NCBI GenBank assembly: GCA_938011325.1
Contig: CALLUD010000006.1
Location: forward strand, 248,001 to 312,000
Direction of reading: 5' to 3'
DNA from: an uncultured Spartobacteria bacterium
GTDB lineage: Bacteria; Verrucomicrobiota; Verrucomicrobiia; Chthoniobacterales; JAATET01
DNA: 64,000 nt
The notes under the pieces: model-generated
What the model was told of the DNA's origin: nothing
Database searches by the model: none
The model's input: the letters and a program-made list of their open reading frames with translations, nothing else
Position numbers and translations under genes: made by a program
Shown here: in pieces, positions 1 through 7,780 of the stretch
Numbering within the stretch: position 1 is the stretch's first letter
Layout of the letters: each line of letters opens with the position of its first letter

Positions 1-2
1 GC

Positions 3-395
3 TTCGAGGCGATGACCCGCCGCGCCATCGGGCCAGGCTGGCGGCAGTTCTCCGATGCGCAGCGCAAGCGCGCAACGGAGCTTTTCACGAAGCTCATCAT
101 CCGCACCTACTGCCACAAGTTCACGATCGGTGAAAAACCGAGCATCGACTACAAGACCGCGACCGAGCCCGCGCCGGGCCGCGTGGAGGTCGCCACCACC
201 GTGCTCTACAAAGGCAAACGCTATCTCGTGACCTACCGGCTCGAGCAGACCGAGGGCTGGAAGATCACCGACATCCTCGCCGAGGGTGTCAGCCTCATCG
301 CCAACTACCGCAGCCAGTTCAACGCGGCATTTGCCAGCGGCGGACCGGAGGCCGTGCTTCGCGCACTGGAAAATTCCGTCAACAAACAGGAATGA
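3..395 (+). CDS. mlaC: MlaC/Ttg2D-family phospholipid-binding protein (5' truncated)
   Basis: This is the C-terminal part of an MlaC-type periplasmic protein, which ferries phospholipids between MlaA at the outer membrane and the MlaFEDB ABC complex. The frame is open from base 3, so the gene begins before the window. Visible residues follow the family: an FSDAQRKRATELF helix, a strand pattern VATTVLYKGKRYLVTYRL, then GWKITDILAEGVSLIANYRSQF, typical of the MlaC C-terminal barrel. The stop overlaps the mlaA start by ATGA, which suggests translational coupling. The signal peptide and N-terminal half lie outside the window. Identification rests on these motifs plus the neighbouring mlaA. Confidence 0.9.
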   Translation, partial: FEAMTRRAIGPGWRQFSDAQRKRATELFTKLIIRTYCHKFTIGEKPSIDYKTATEPAPGRVEVATTVLYKGKRYLVTYRLEQTEGWKITDILAEGVSLIANYRSQFNAAFASGGPEAVLRALENSVNKQE

Positions 396-1213
396 AACTC
401 CCAACCTCCGCACTCCTTCTCGTCCTCGCGCTGGCCATCGCTCCAGCGCTCACGAGTTGCACCACCGCCCGGAAACGACCGCAAACCCCGGAGTCGCCGG
501 CAACCACGGGCGCGCCCCCGGCGGACGGCAAGACCGTCGCCTCCGGCGAATACAACGACCTCGACGAATACGAGGTCATCGAGATTCCCGACCCGCTGGA
601 GCCGGTCAATCGCGTGATCTTCGTCTTCAACGACGGCGTTTACACCTACGTGCTTCGCCCGGTCGCGCGCGGCTACAAGACGGTCGTGCCAAAGGCCGTG
701 CGGCACAGCTTGAAGAATGTGTTCGAGAACGCGCGGTTTCCCGTCCGTTTCGTGAACAACCTGCTGCAGGCGGAGTTCCATCGCGCGGGCATGGAAACCG
801 GGAAATTCCTCATGAATTCCACGGTGGGCCTCGGCGGCATCCTCAAGCCGTCCGAGCAATACCCGGAATACGTGGACATCCCACCGGCCGATACCGGCCA
901 GACGCTCGCCAAATGGGGCATCCCGCACGGCTGTTACCTCGTGCTCCCGATTCTCGGCCCGAGCAGTCCGCGCGAGGCGGTGGGCCTCGCGGGCAACACG
1001 GCGCTCAATCCCGTTTCCTGGGTCGGCTTCTGGTATGGCGGCGGGTTCTTCGTCGGTCCCGACTGGACGATTGCCATCGGCTCGACCCACGCGATGCACA
1101 ACCTTCCCGACCACATCGACACCTACGACGCCGCGACCGAGGACGCGCTCGAGAAATATCTCGCCGTTCGCAGCGCCTGGCTCCAATACCGCGCCGCCAT
1201 GGCGGAAAAGTAG
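392..1213 (+). CDS. mlaA: MlaA (VacJ) outer-membrane lipoprotein
   Basis: A 273-residue lipoprotein of the MlaA/VacJ family, which removes misplaced phospholipids from the outer leaflet of the outer membrane and hands them to MlaC. A hydrophobic signal segment ends in a lipobox LTSC with the lipidated cysteine at residue 23. The family signature DPLEPVNRVIFVFND follows near residue 66, with later motifs FMNSTVGLGG and ADTGQTLAKWGI, and a glycine- and proline-rich C-terminal half. The ATG overlaps the mlaC stop. Finding mlaC and mlaA together implies that the rest of the mla operon lies upstream of the window. Length is normal for the family. Confidence 0.95.
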   Translation: MKLPTSALLLVLALAIAPALTSCTTARKRPQTPESPATTGAPPADGKTVASGEYNDLDEYEVIEIPDPLEPVNRVIFVFNDGVYTYVLRPVARGYKTVVPKAVRHSLKNVFENARFPVRFVNNLLQAEFHRAGMETGKFLMNSTVGLGGILKPSEQYPEYVDIPPADTGQTLAKWGIPHGCYLVLPILGPSSPREAVGLAGNTALNPVSWVGFWYGGGFFVGPDWTIAIGSTHAMHNLPDHIDTYDAATEDALEKYLAVRSAWLQYRAAMAEK

Positions 1214-1317
1214 GGCCGTCGGGAAGTCGGCGGAGCCTTGCCTCGATTCGCAGACCACCGGCTGCCTCGCCGGAATCGGATCGAAAAATTCCCCGGAGTC
1301 GGGCTACACTCCCGGGG

Positions 1318-1890
1318 ATGACTTCTACCATGGAAGCACGACCGGTCCGTCTCCGCGACGGATCGACCGCGGTGACGCGTCCGATTTCCCCCGCCGACGC
1401 GCCCTGTCTCACCGCAGGGTTGCGGCGTCTGTCACCGACCGGTCACGCGTATCGATTTCTTCACTACCGGACGCGCTTTACCGAGGCGGAGCTGCATTAC
1501 CTGACGCATTGCGATTTCATCGATCACCTCGCGCTGGTCTTCGCGCCCACCGACGCGGAGGGACGCGAGGTCGATGGCGTGGGAGTCGCGCGTTGCATTC
1601 GCACAAAGGAGGACCCGGAAACCGCGGAGGTCGCGATCGTCTTCGTGGACGAGTGGCAGCGTCGTGGCGCGGGCACCGTTCTGCTGCGACACCTCGCCGA
1701 CCTCGCATTGTCACGCGGCATCCGGCGCTGGAAGGGATTCCTGCTGGAGGACAATCAAGCCGCACTCAAGCTGCTCGCAAAGGTCGGAAAAATCGTGAGC
1801 ACGCGCCGGATAGGTGCCGGCGCGCTCGAAGCGGTTTGCGAGCTGAATCCCTCCGGGGCGGTGATTGCCCCGCCTATTGAAACGCGCTGA
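1318..1890 (+). CDS. GNAT-family N-acetyltransferase
   Basis: A 190-residue protein with one GNAT fold; the substrate cannot be read from the sequence. The start at MTSTMEARPVRLRDGS gives the usual opening strand. AEVAIVFVDEWQRRGAGTVLLRHLADLA matches the strand-4/acetyl-CoA pyrophosphate loop (R-R-G-A-G form of Q/RxxGxG/A), followed by a helix and the LEDNQAALKLLAKVG segment common to the C-terminal half. The N-terminal stretch RFLHYRTRFTEAELHYLTHCDF resembles the acetyltransferase domain attached to ATP-forming acyl-CoA synthetases (Pat type). A protein-lysine acetylation role is possible but unproven. Its 3' end overlaps the convergent phosphatase gene by 17 bp. Confidence 0.8.
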   Translation: MTSTMEARPVRLRDGSTAVTRPISPADAPCLTAGLRRLSPTGHAYRFLHYRTRFTEAELHYLTHCDFIDHLALVFAPTDAEGREVDGVGVARCIRTKEDPETAEVAIVFVDEWQRRGAGTVLLRHLADLALSRGIRRWKGFLLEDNQAALKLLAKVGKIVSTRRIGAGALEAVCELNPSGAVIAPPIETR

Positions 1891-2785
1891 CGACCGGACG
1901 GCCCCAAAAATGCTCGGGGAGCGGCACGCCGAGCAGCCAGAGCGCGGTCGCCGCGGTGTCGTATTGCACCACCGGAGCGGTGATCGTGTAGTGCGGCTTC
2001 ACGCCGGCTCCGAAAGCGATCCAGGGAATCGTCACGTCCTCCTTGGAAGGCGAGCCGTGCGTCCCGGAAATCCGCTTCTTTCCGTCGTCATCCTTGACCT
2101 CGATGTCGTGGCAGCCGTGGTCGGCGGTGATGATCACGACGCTGGAATCGGCGACTCCCGATTTCTTGATCGTTTCGAGAATCCGGCGGAGCGCCACGTC
2201 GGTCTCCGCGAGTGCCTGCAGCTTCTCCGGTGAATTCGCGCCATGGGCGTGACCCTTCGTGTCAGGCTCGGCAAAATGGATGAAGCAGAGATTCGGCGGA
2301 TTCTTCTCCATCACCTTCTCGAACTCATTGGCGATGCTTTCCGCATCGCGCTCCTTGGGCAGCACGAACTCATCGACGGTTTTCGGAAGCTGAAGCGTCT
2401 TGAACTTGCTCTTGCCGACCACCATCGCCGTGCGAAGGCCCTTTTCCTTCGCGAGGCTGAAGATCGTGGGCACCTTCACGAGCCCCTTCTCCGCGTCGAA
2501 GTCGTTCCAGTCGATCTGGTGCTTCTGAATGCCGACGCCGGTGAGCATCGAGGTGTGCGAAGGCAGTGTGAGGCTCGGCACGATCGTGTAGGCCTCCCAC
2601 GTGTGCGCCCCCTCCGCGGCCACCTTGTCGAGCACGGGCATGTCGGCCTTTTCGATGGAAACCGGCGACCCCTGGTCGATGCTGATGACGAAAACGTGCT
2701 TGGCGCGGGGAGCATCCGCGGCATTCGCCCAGACCGGGGACAAAGCGAGGACAACGAGGGCAGGCAGGGCTTTCAGGAACATCAT
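1874..2785 (-). CDS. Secreted type I phosphodiesterase / nucleotide pyrophosphatase (alkaline phosphatase superfamily)
   Basis: A 303-residue exported hydrolase. A signal peptide (hydrophobic stretch ending near WANAADA) precedes an alkaline-phosphatase-superfamily domain. The metal-site pattern of nucleotide pyrophosphatase/phosphodiesterases is complete: ISIDQG gives the first aspartate, LTLPSHTSMLTG the threonine/serine nucleophile region, HFAEPDTKGHAHG an aspartate and histidine, ITADHG the Asp-His pair and GTHGS the last histidine. It should hydrolyse phosphomono- or phosphodiesters in the periplasm or outside the cell; the natural substrate is not evident. The tail ends in a normal C-terminus without an anchor. 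The gene converges on the acetyltransferase gene. Confidence 0.88.
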   Translation of the reverse strand: MMFLKALPALVVLALSPVWANAADAPRAKHVFVISIDQGSPVSIEKADMPVLDKVAAEGAHTWEAYTIVPSLTLPSHTSMLTGVGIQKHQIDWNDFDAEKGLVKVPTIFSLAKEKGLRTAMVVGKSKFKTLQLPKTVDEFVLPKERDAESIANEFEKVMEKNPPNLCFIHFAEPDTKGHAHGANSPEKLQALAETDVALRRILETIKKSGVADSSVVIITADHGCHDIEVKDDDGKKRISGTHGSPSKEDVTIPWIAFGAGVKPHYTITAPVVQYDTAATALWLLGVPLPEHFWGRPVVSAFQ

Positions 2786-2961
2786 TTCTCACACGTAACG
2801 CGACGGCATCGGGGCTGCAAGGAAGCCCTCGCCGCGTTCCTTCCGGTCTGGGTCAACTCTCGACCCAATGCCGAAAAGATATTCACAAATTGTTCACCGT
2901 AATCATTTTGAGCCTAACGCGACTTGCGTCTTGCACGAGGGAGGTCCACGATTGGGCTCGT

Positions 2962-3408
2962 ATGATCGCAACTGAATTCTTCTTCATTGCCGATCGCGGA
3001 GCGCTGAAAGTCTACCGGCTCTCCACGAGTTCCACCCCGACACTCCGGCTCGCCGAAACCATCGAAATCGACGCTGCCCGGAAACGCCTCTCCGAGGAGG
3101 TCACCGACCAGGCAGGGGCGTTCCCCAAACGTGGAGTCAATGGCCACGCCCACTCCAACGGCGAGGCGCACAACCTCAAACTCGAGACCGAGCACCGTAG
3201 TGTTCGCGAGATCGCCAGCAAGATCGCGGATGTGCTGCGTCGCAATCCGCCGCAACGCTGGTCTCTCGCCGCACCCGAGGAGATCAACAAAGCGATCGTG
3301 AACACGCTGCCTGCCGACCTCCAGCGGCGGCTCGTGAACAACCTGAAGAAGGATCTCGTGAATGCCCCGCACCAGGAGGTGCTCCGGCATTTCAAGAAAG
3401 CAGCCTGA
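2962..3408 (+). CDS. Host-attachment-family protein (baeRF-like)
   Basis: A 148-residue protein similar to the bacterial family annotated 'protein required for attachment to host cells'. The pattern is an N-terminal strand FFFIADRGALKVYRL, a middle loop rich in H, G and E, and a C-terminal helical segment LPADLQRRLVNNLKKDLVNAPHQEVLRHF that matches the LxxEVxKDLT segment of that family. The chosen ATG gives this standard beginning; an in-frame ATG 24 codons earlier adds an unlikely extension. The cellular role in free-living bacteria is unknown, and relatives resemble archaeal/eukaryotic release-factor folds. Nothing nearby fixes its function. Confidence 0.7.
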   Translation: MIATEFFFIADRGALKVYRLSTSSTPTLRLAETIEIDAARKRLSEEVTDQAGAFPKRGVNGHAHSNGEAHNLKLETEHRSVREIASKIADVLRRNPPQRWSLAAPEEINKAIVNTLPADLQRRLVNNLKKDLVNAPHQEVLRHFKKAA

Positions 3409-3486
3409 ATCGTTCCCGGCCCGTCGCCGCGCCAATCCGCGGCGACGGACGCACAATCGCTTGCACTTCTGCACGGCAATCGGAAG

Positions 3487-4122
3487 ATGCCGACGTTGAC
3501 CGCGTCCACTTCCGATCTGTCGCTCGAAATCGACGGGCATCTTGCCGCGTTGCGCGCCTGTCGCGCCTGCCCGGCGATGCACAAACCGGTTGTCACCGGC
3601 CGCCCCGTTGCGAGCCGCATTCTGCTCGTGGGTCAGGCGCCCGGCATCAAGGAACCCATCCTCGGCCGTCCCTTTGCATGGACCGCCGGCAAGACCCTTT
3701 TCAAATGGCTCGAGATCGCGACGGGATGGAAGGAGGACGAAGCGCGCGACCGCATCTACTTCGCCGCCGTGTGCCGGTGCTTCCCGGGAAAGAACCCGAA
3801 AGGCGGCGACCGTGTGCCGGATCCCACGGAAATCGCCAACTGCTCACGCTGGCTGCAGGCCGAGTTTGACCTGCTGAAACCCAATCTAGTCATCGCCGTC
3901 GGCAAGCTCGCGATCTCGCAATTCCTCCCGTTCGCCCTTCTCACCGAAGTCATCGGCCGGACCTTCGAGGTCGAATACACCGGCCATCGCTGCGACCTCC
4001 TGCCGCTCCCGCACCCGTCCGGCGCGTCCACATGGCATCGCACGGAACCCGGCCGCTCGCTGCTCACGCAGGCGCTCGATCTCCTCGCGCGACACGACGC
4101 GGTGATTCAGCTCCGGGCGTGA
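3487..4122 (+). CDS. Family 4-type Fe-S uracil-DNA glycosylase
   Basis: A 211-residue base-excision repair enzyme that removes uracil from DNA. Four cysteines are placed as in the 4Fe-4S family: C25 and C28 in RACRAC, one in VCRCFPG and one in ANCSRWL. Motif A is GQAPG (residues 49-53) followed by GRPFAWTAGKTL. The FPGKNPKGGDRVPDP loop matches the usual PPxNRxP element, and the second active-site motif is LPHPSGAST near residue 177. The length is typical. It stands alone and converges on the histidine-kinase gene, overlapping it by 16 bp. Confidence 0.88.
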   Translation: MPTLTASTSDLSLEIDGHLAALRACRACPAMHKPVVTGRPVASRILLVGQAPGIKEPILGRPFAWTAGKTLFKWLEIATGWKEDEARDRIYFAAVCRCFPGKNPKGGDRVPDPTEIANCSRWLQAEFDLLKPNLVIAVGKLAISQFLPFALLTEVIGRTFEVEYTGHRCDLLPLPHPSGASTWHRTEPGRSLLTQALDLLARHDAVIQLRA

Positions 4123-6149
4123 CGCAGGTGGCGGCGCAACGTTTCCTCGAGCCGCACGACCTGCAGCGGCTTCGTCAAACAATCGTTCATTCCCGCGGCG
4201 AGGCATGCCTCGAGATCCGCGGGCATCGCATTTGCCGTAAGCGCGATCACCGGAATGGTTGAGTCCACGCCGGACATTCCCGAGCGAATGGCCCGCGTCG
4301 CCTCGTAGCCGTCCATCACGGGCATCTGGCAATCCATCAGCACGAGGTCGTAGGAATCCGCGGCGAGGCGTTCGAGGGCCTGGGCGCCATTGGTCGCGAC
4401 ATCCGCCTCGCAGCCGAGCTGCCGCAGCTGGAGGATCGCGACCTTCTGGTTCACCTCGCTGTCCTCCACAAGCAGGATGTGCGCACCGAAATTGGACGGT
4501 GCCCGCTCGGGCGCGGAATCCACCACCGGGTGGGTCCTCGGAGGCGCGAAGGGCACCTCGAATCGAAAAACCGAGCCCTGCCCCGGCTCGCTCAAGACGT
4601 CGATCCTGCCTCCCATGAGCTCAACAAGTCTCCGCGAAATGGCGAGCCCGAGTCCCGTTCCGGAAAATCGCCTCGTGGTCGAGCTGTCCACCTGCACAAA
4701 CGGCTGGAACAACTGACCGATGTGCGCAGCGTCGATTCCCTCGCCCGTATCCTCGACTTCGAAACGCACGAGCCCCCGCTCCGCTCCGCGCACGCGCAGC
4801 GCCACATGCCCCCGCGCGGTAAATTTCACGGCATTGCCGAGCAGATTGGACAGCACCTGGCGAATCCGGTCGGCATCGCCACGCACCCACTGCGGCACCG
4901 AGTCGGCGATCTCGCAACGCACTTCGAGGCGATCGGCGGCTATCATCTCCGCGAGCCGGCATGCCTCGCGCGCCACCTCGTGAAGATCAAAATCCACGGG
5001 CACCAGTTCGATCCGGCCGGCCTCGATTTTCGACAGGTCGAGCAGGTCGTTCAGCAGCCGCAGCAACGTCCGACCGCTTGACTGCACGACCTTCGCGCAT
5101 TCGCGTTGTTCGGAATCGAGATTCGAATTCAGCAAAATCTCCGTCATCCCGAGCACGCCATTCATGGGCGTGCGAATCTCGTGGCTCACGTTTGCGAGGA
5201 ATGCGCTCTTCGCATGGTTCGCGTCCTCGGCGCGTTGAATGGCCTGCCGCAGCTCTCCGTTGGCCAGCTCGAGACCTCTCTCCGCCGTGCGCCGGCTGAT
5301 CTCGATCCCGGCAATCATGAGACTCAAAACCGCGAGCGTCCCAATGTAGGTCCAGAGCAGAAAGACGCCCTCCAGCACTCCCGGCTGCAGGAACGGTCCG
5401 CAGCGAAAAGCCAGCCCGCTCGCGGCCACGACCGCGATGCCAAACACCGCGAACGACGTCACCTCAACGCCAAATCGAAGCGCGGACCATACCCCAAGCA
5501 GCAGCGGCAGGAAGACGAGCGGCAGCTTCGCCACTCCCGGCGTGGAGGGCAGGAAGAACACGATGCCGGTAACCGCCACCATCACCACGGCCCACACGGC
5601 AAACTCCGTCCGTCGCGTCCACGCCGCCAGCCAGGAATCACGCGACAGTGACAGCAGCGTCGGTCCGGCCACCAGCACGCCCATCACGTCCCCCAGCCAC
5701 CAGGTCAGCCATGCGGAGCCGGCCTCTCCCGCTGGAACCAGCCCTCCATAACGCAGGGCGAGCGTTCCGCACGCGGCCGGGATGATCATGCCGAACACCG
5801 CGGACGCCGCGAGCAGCACGATGTCACACCGACGGTCGAACTCCCGGTGAAATCCCGCGCGCCGAAGCATCCATGCCGCAAAGGTTGGACCACATACCTG
5901 CCCGGCGATCACCGCGCCGGAAAGCGGCCACTTCACGGGAAACGACTCGTTGATCAGCACGAGCGCGCCAAGCGTCAGCCCCACCCAGTAGCGCAACCCC
6001 CAGCGATGGAGGGCCGCGACGGCAATGCCGGTAGGCAGCCAGATGAGGCTGATCTTCAAATCGGGCGGCGCGAGCAGCAGACCCAGCGACCCGGCACCGT
6101 AATAAGCCAGCGCCAGCACAAGACAACGCGCGAGCGCCTGCCACGTCAT
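4107..6149 (-). CDS. MASE1-domain hybrid sensor histidine kinase
   Basis: A 680-residue membrane hybrid kinase. The N-terminal ~290 residues form a multi-pass MASE1 sensor, with the segment LKISLIWLPTGIAVAALHRWG characteristic of that domain. A short coiled coil leads to HisKA (FLANVSHEIRTPMNG, phospho-His near residue 315), then a HATPase_c domain (N-box NLLGNAVKFT, G boxes DTGEGID and GTGLGLAI) and a C-terminal receiver (ILLVEDSEVNQ, phospho-Asp in LVLMDCQMPVMDG, late lysine in CLTKPL). The start codon was placed directly before MASE1; an in-frame ATG 54 codons upstream adds an unlikely leader. The ligand is unknown. No dedicated response-regulator gene is adjacent. Confidence 0.92.
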   Translation of the reverse strand: MTWQALARCLVLALAYYGAGSLGLLLAPPDLKISLIWLPTGIAVAALHRWGLRYWVGLTLGALVLINESFPVKWPLSGAVIAGQVCGPTFAAWMLRRAGFHREFDRRCDIVLLAASAVFGMIIPAACGTLALRYGGLVPAGEAGSAWLTWWLGDVMGVLVAGPTLLSLSRDSWLAAWTRRTEFAVWAVVMVAVTGIVFFLPSTPGVAKLPLVFLPLLLGVWSALRFGVEVTSFAVFGIAVVAASGLAFRCGPFLQPGVLEGVFLLWTYIGTLAVLSLMIAGIEISRRTAERGLELANGELRQAIQRAEDANHAKSAFLANVSHEIRTPMNGVLGMTEILLNSNLDSEQRECAKVVQSSGRTLLRLLNDLLDLSKIEAGRIELVPVDFDLHEVAREACRLAEMIAADRLEVRCEIADSVPQWVRGDADRIRQVLSNLLGNAVKFTARGHVALRVRGAERGLVRFEVEDTGEGIDAAHIGQLFQPFVQVDSSTTRRFSGTGLGLAISRRLVELMGGRIDVLSEPGQGSVFRFEVPFAPPRTHPVVDSAPERAPSNFGAHILLVEDSEVNQKVAILQLRQLGCEADVATNGAQALERLAADSYDLVLMDCQMPVMDGYEATRAIRSGMSGVDSTIPVIALTANAMPADLEACLAAGMNDCLTKPLQVVRLEETLRRHLRHARS

Positions 6150-6276
6150 CAGCGGCTGCCTGCCTGCTTTGGGAAATTCAATATCTGGGGGCGACACCTG
6201 ATGAAACGCAGCGAGGCAGACCCATAACATATTCCCTCGTTGCCCGCCACTACGGTTCCCGCACAAAGGCAGGAAC

Positions 6277-7305
6277 TTACGGCACAAAGAAAACCAGCAA
6301 CATCCCGGCAAGGTAGGCGAGACTCACCGTCCATGCCGCGCGGTAGTCGATACGATCGGCGAGCGCGTGATTTCGCTCGTTGAGCATTTTCGCGTAGATG
6401 CTCTCCACCGCGACGATGAGCAGCACGAAGTAGGTGAGCAAAAACGCGTAGTCGATGCGCGTGAAATACGAGATCTTCGGCAGGTCATCGCTCACGGCAA
6501 GGCTTTGCGCGGTGACGGTGAGCAGGCACGTGAGCACCTGCGCGACGCGCTCCGAAAGCGTTTCCTGATCCCAGAAGAAGCACAGGAATGCAAAGAACGT
6601 CACCAACCCGAGCGGAAACAGGATGCTCCAGATGTAAAACCACGACTCGCGCTGGACGAGAATCGTCGAGGTGAAGCGCGAATACGTGTCGCCGGTGACG
6701 TAACGTTGCTCGTCGATCGACGTCGTCACGTCGAGAATGCGCCAGTCGCGCAGCACAAGGTCTTCGCGGTAGCTGGCGAGATCCCGCGATGCCTCGAGCT
6801 GCACCTCGTCGCTGTTCCACACGAAGCTCTCGAGCTGAATGCTCAGCTTTTGCGAATCGAAGGGAAACCGGCTGAGCTCCATCGGCGAGCTGAATTGCCC
6901 GACCATTCGCACCTCGAATTCCACCGTGCCGTCCGAGCGGATCGTCAGCACCCGCTCGACGACCTCGGCGTCTCCCGTGGCATTCGAAGCGGTGATCTCC
7001 GGCGACCACATGCGTTCAAGCTGCTCGACCGCCGCCTCACCCGTGTAGATCGCCCGATCGGCACCGAACGCCTCCGCATCGAATCGCAGCCGCGGGTCGT
7101 TCCACGTCACATCGAAATAGAGCGCCGCGTTGAAGGTCTCCTCGGCGCCGTTGATCGCGTTGATGTCGAGCAGGAAGAAATTAACCCGCACCGGCACCGG
7201 CTTCTGCGGCGGCAGGTCCACCGCCCGCTGCGCGGGATCCGGCACAAATTCCGCCCTTGCCGCGAGGGCAAGCCCCAGCAAGCAGAGGACGAACGGAAGG
7301 CGCAT
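6277..7305 (-). CDS. Pentameric ligand-gated ion channel (prokaryotic Cys-loop receptor family)
   Basis: A 342-residue homologue of GLIC/ELIC-type channels. A cleaved signal peptide (to about A18) precedes a beta-rich extracellular domain containing the family signature FPFDSQ (147-152) without the eukaryotic Cys-loop cysteines. Four transmembrane helices follow: M1 about 221-245 (WFYIWSILFPLGLVTFF), pore-lining M2 about 250-272, M3 about 282-305 and M4 about 324-342, with almost no M3-M4 intracellular loop, as in bacteria. It should form a pentamer in the inner membrane with the ligand domain in the periplasm. Its ATG overlaps the stop of the DMT gene by one base, so the two are co-transcribed. 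The ligand cannot be deduced. Confidence 0.9.
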   Translation of the reverse strand: MRLPFVLCLLGLALAARAEFVPDPAQRAVDLPPQKPVPVRVNFFLLDINAINGAEETFNAALYFDVTWNDPRLRFDAEAFGADRAIYTGEAAVEQLERMWSPEITASNATGDAEVVERVLTIRSDGTVEFEVRMVGQFSSPMELSRFPFDSQKLSIQLESFVWNSDEVQLEASRDLASYREDLVLRDWRILDVTTSIDEQRYVTGDTYSRFTSTILVQRESWFYIWSILFPLGLVTFFAFLCFFWDQETLSERVAQVLTCLLTVTAQSLAVSDDLPKISYFTRIDYAFLLTYFVLLIVAVESIYAKMLNERNHALADRIDYRAAWTVSLAYLAGMLLVFFVP

Positions 7306-7742
7306 TACTTGTTGCTGAGATAAACGATCGAAACCCCGCCGATGATCATTGCCCCGCCGATCACGGTGCCGAAGTTGAACTGCGTCTCACGGAAAAAGAG
7401 CCAGGCAAAAAAGGCGACGAAGACGGGATAGGAAATCTCGATGAGGGAGGCGAGCGTCGCGTTCTTCTCGCCAATCGCCATGTAAATGAGCAGCGCGCCA
7501 ATGCCGGAAGTGACCACTGCGATGACGAGCCATGTCCAGTCGTTGCCGACGCTGCGAATTTCCGCAGGCATCGAGGTGAGTTTTCCGGTCGCGGCGAGGG
7601 CGCCGAGGCCGATCATCGAGCCGACGATCGCGTAAAGGGTGAAGAAAACGATGGGAGAAACGCCGCGCTCGATGGCGCGTCCGCTGGCTGCGTAGCTGAC
7701 GCCCCAAATGACCGCCGCCGACAAAGCGTAGACGAACCACAT
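7305..7742 (-). CDS. Half-size EamA/DMT-superfamily transporter
   Basis: A 145-residue inner-membrane protein made of a single EamA repeat with about five hydrophobic helices. The motifs are typical: VIWGVSYAASGRAI in helix 1, then GEKNATLASLIEISYPVFVAFFAWLFFRET and FGTVIGGAMIIGGVSIVYL. Full-length DMT exporters have two such repeats, so this protein probably works as a dimer. The ATG chosen begins the first helix; the longer open frame upstream reads arginine-rich non-coding-like sequence. It overlaps the ion-channel start by one base and probably forms a two-gene operon with it. The exported solute is unknown. Confidence 0.8.
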   Translation of the reverse strand: MWFVYALSAAVIWGVSYAASGRAIERGVSPIVFFTLYAIVGSMIGLGALAATGKLTSMPAEIRSVGNDWTWLVIAVVTSGIGALLIYMAIGEKNATLASLIEISYPVFVAFFAWLFFRETQFNFGTVIGGAMIIGGVSIVYLSNK

Positions 7743-7780
7743 GCCCCGGCCTTGTAGCGGGTCGCGAGGCTTGTGACGAC

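Noticed and set aside
286..1317. Long upstream extension of the acetyltransferase frame
   Set aside because: It overlaps mlaC and mlaA out of frame and is Arg/Pro-rich; the GNAT domain starts at 1318.
5106..5651. 181-codon plus-strand frame inside the MASE1 kinase gene
   Set aside because: Antisense shadow of the kinase; composition rich in R, H, Q with no domain.
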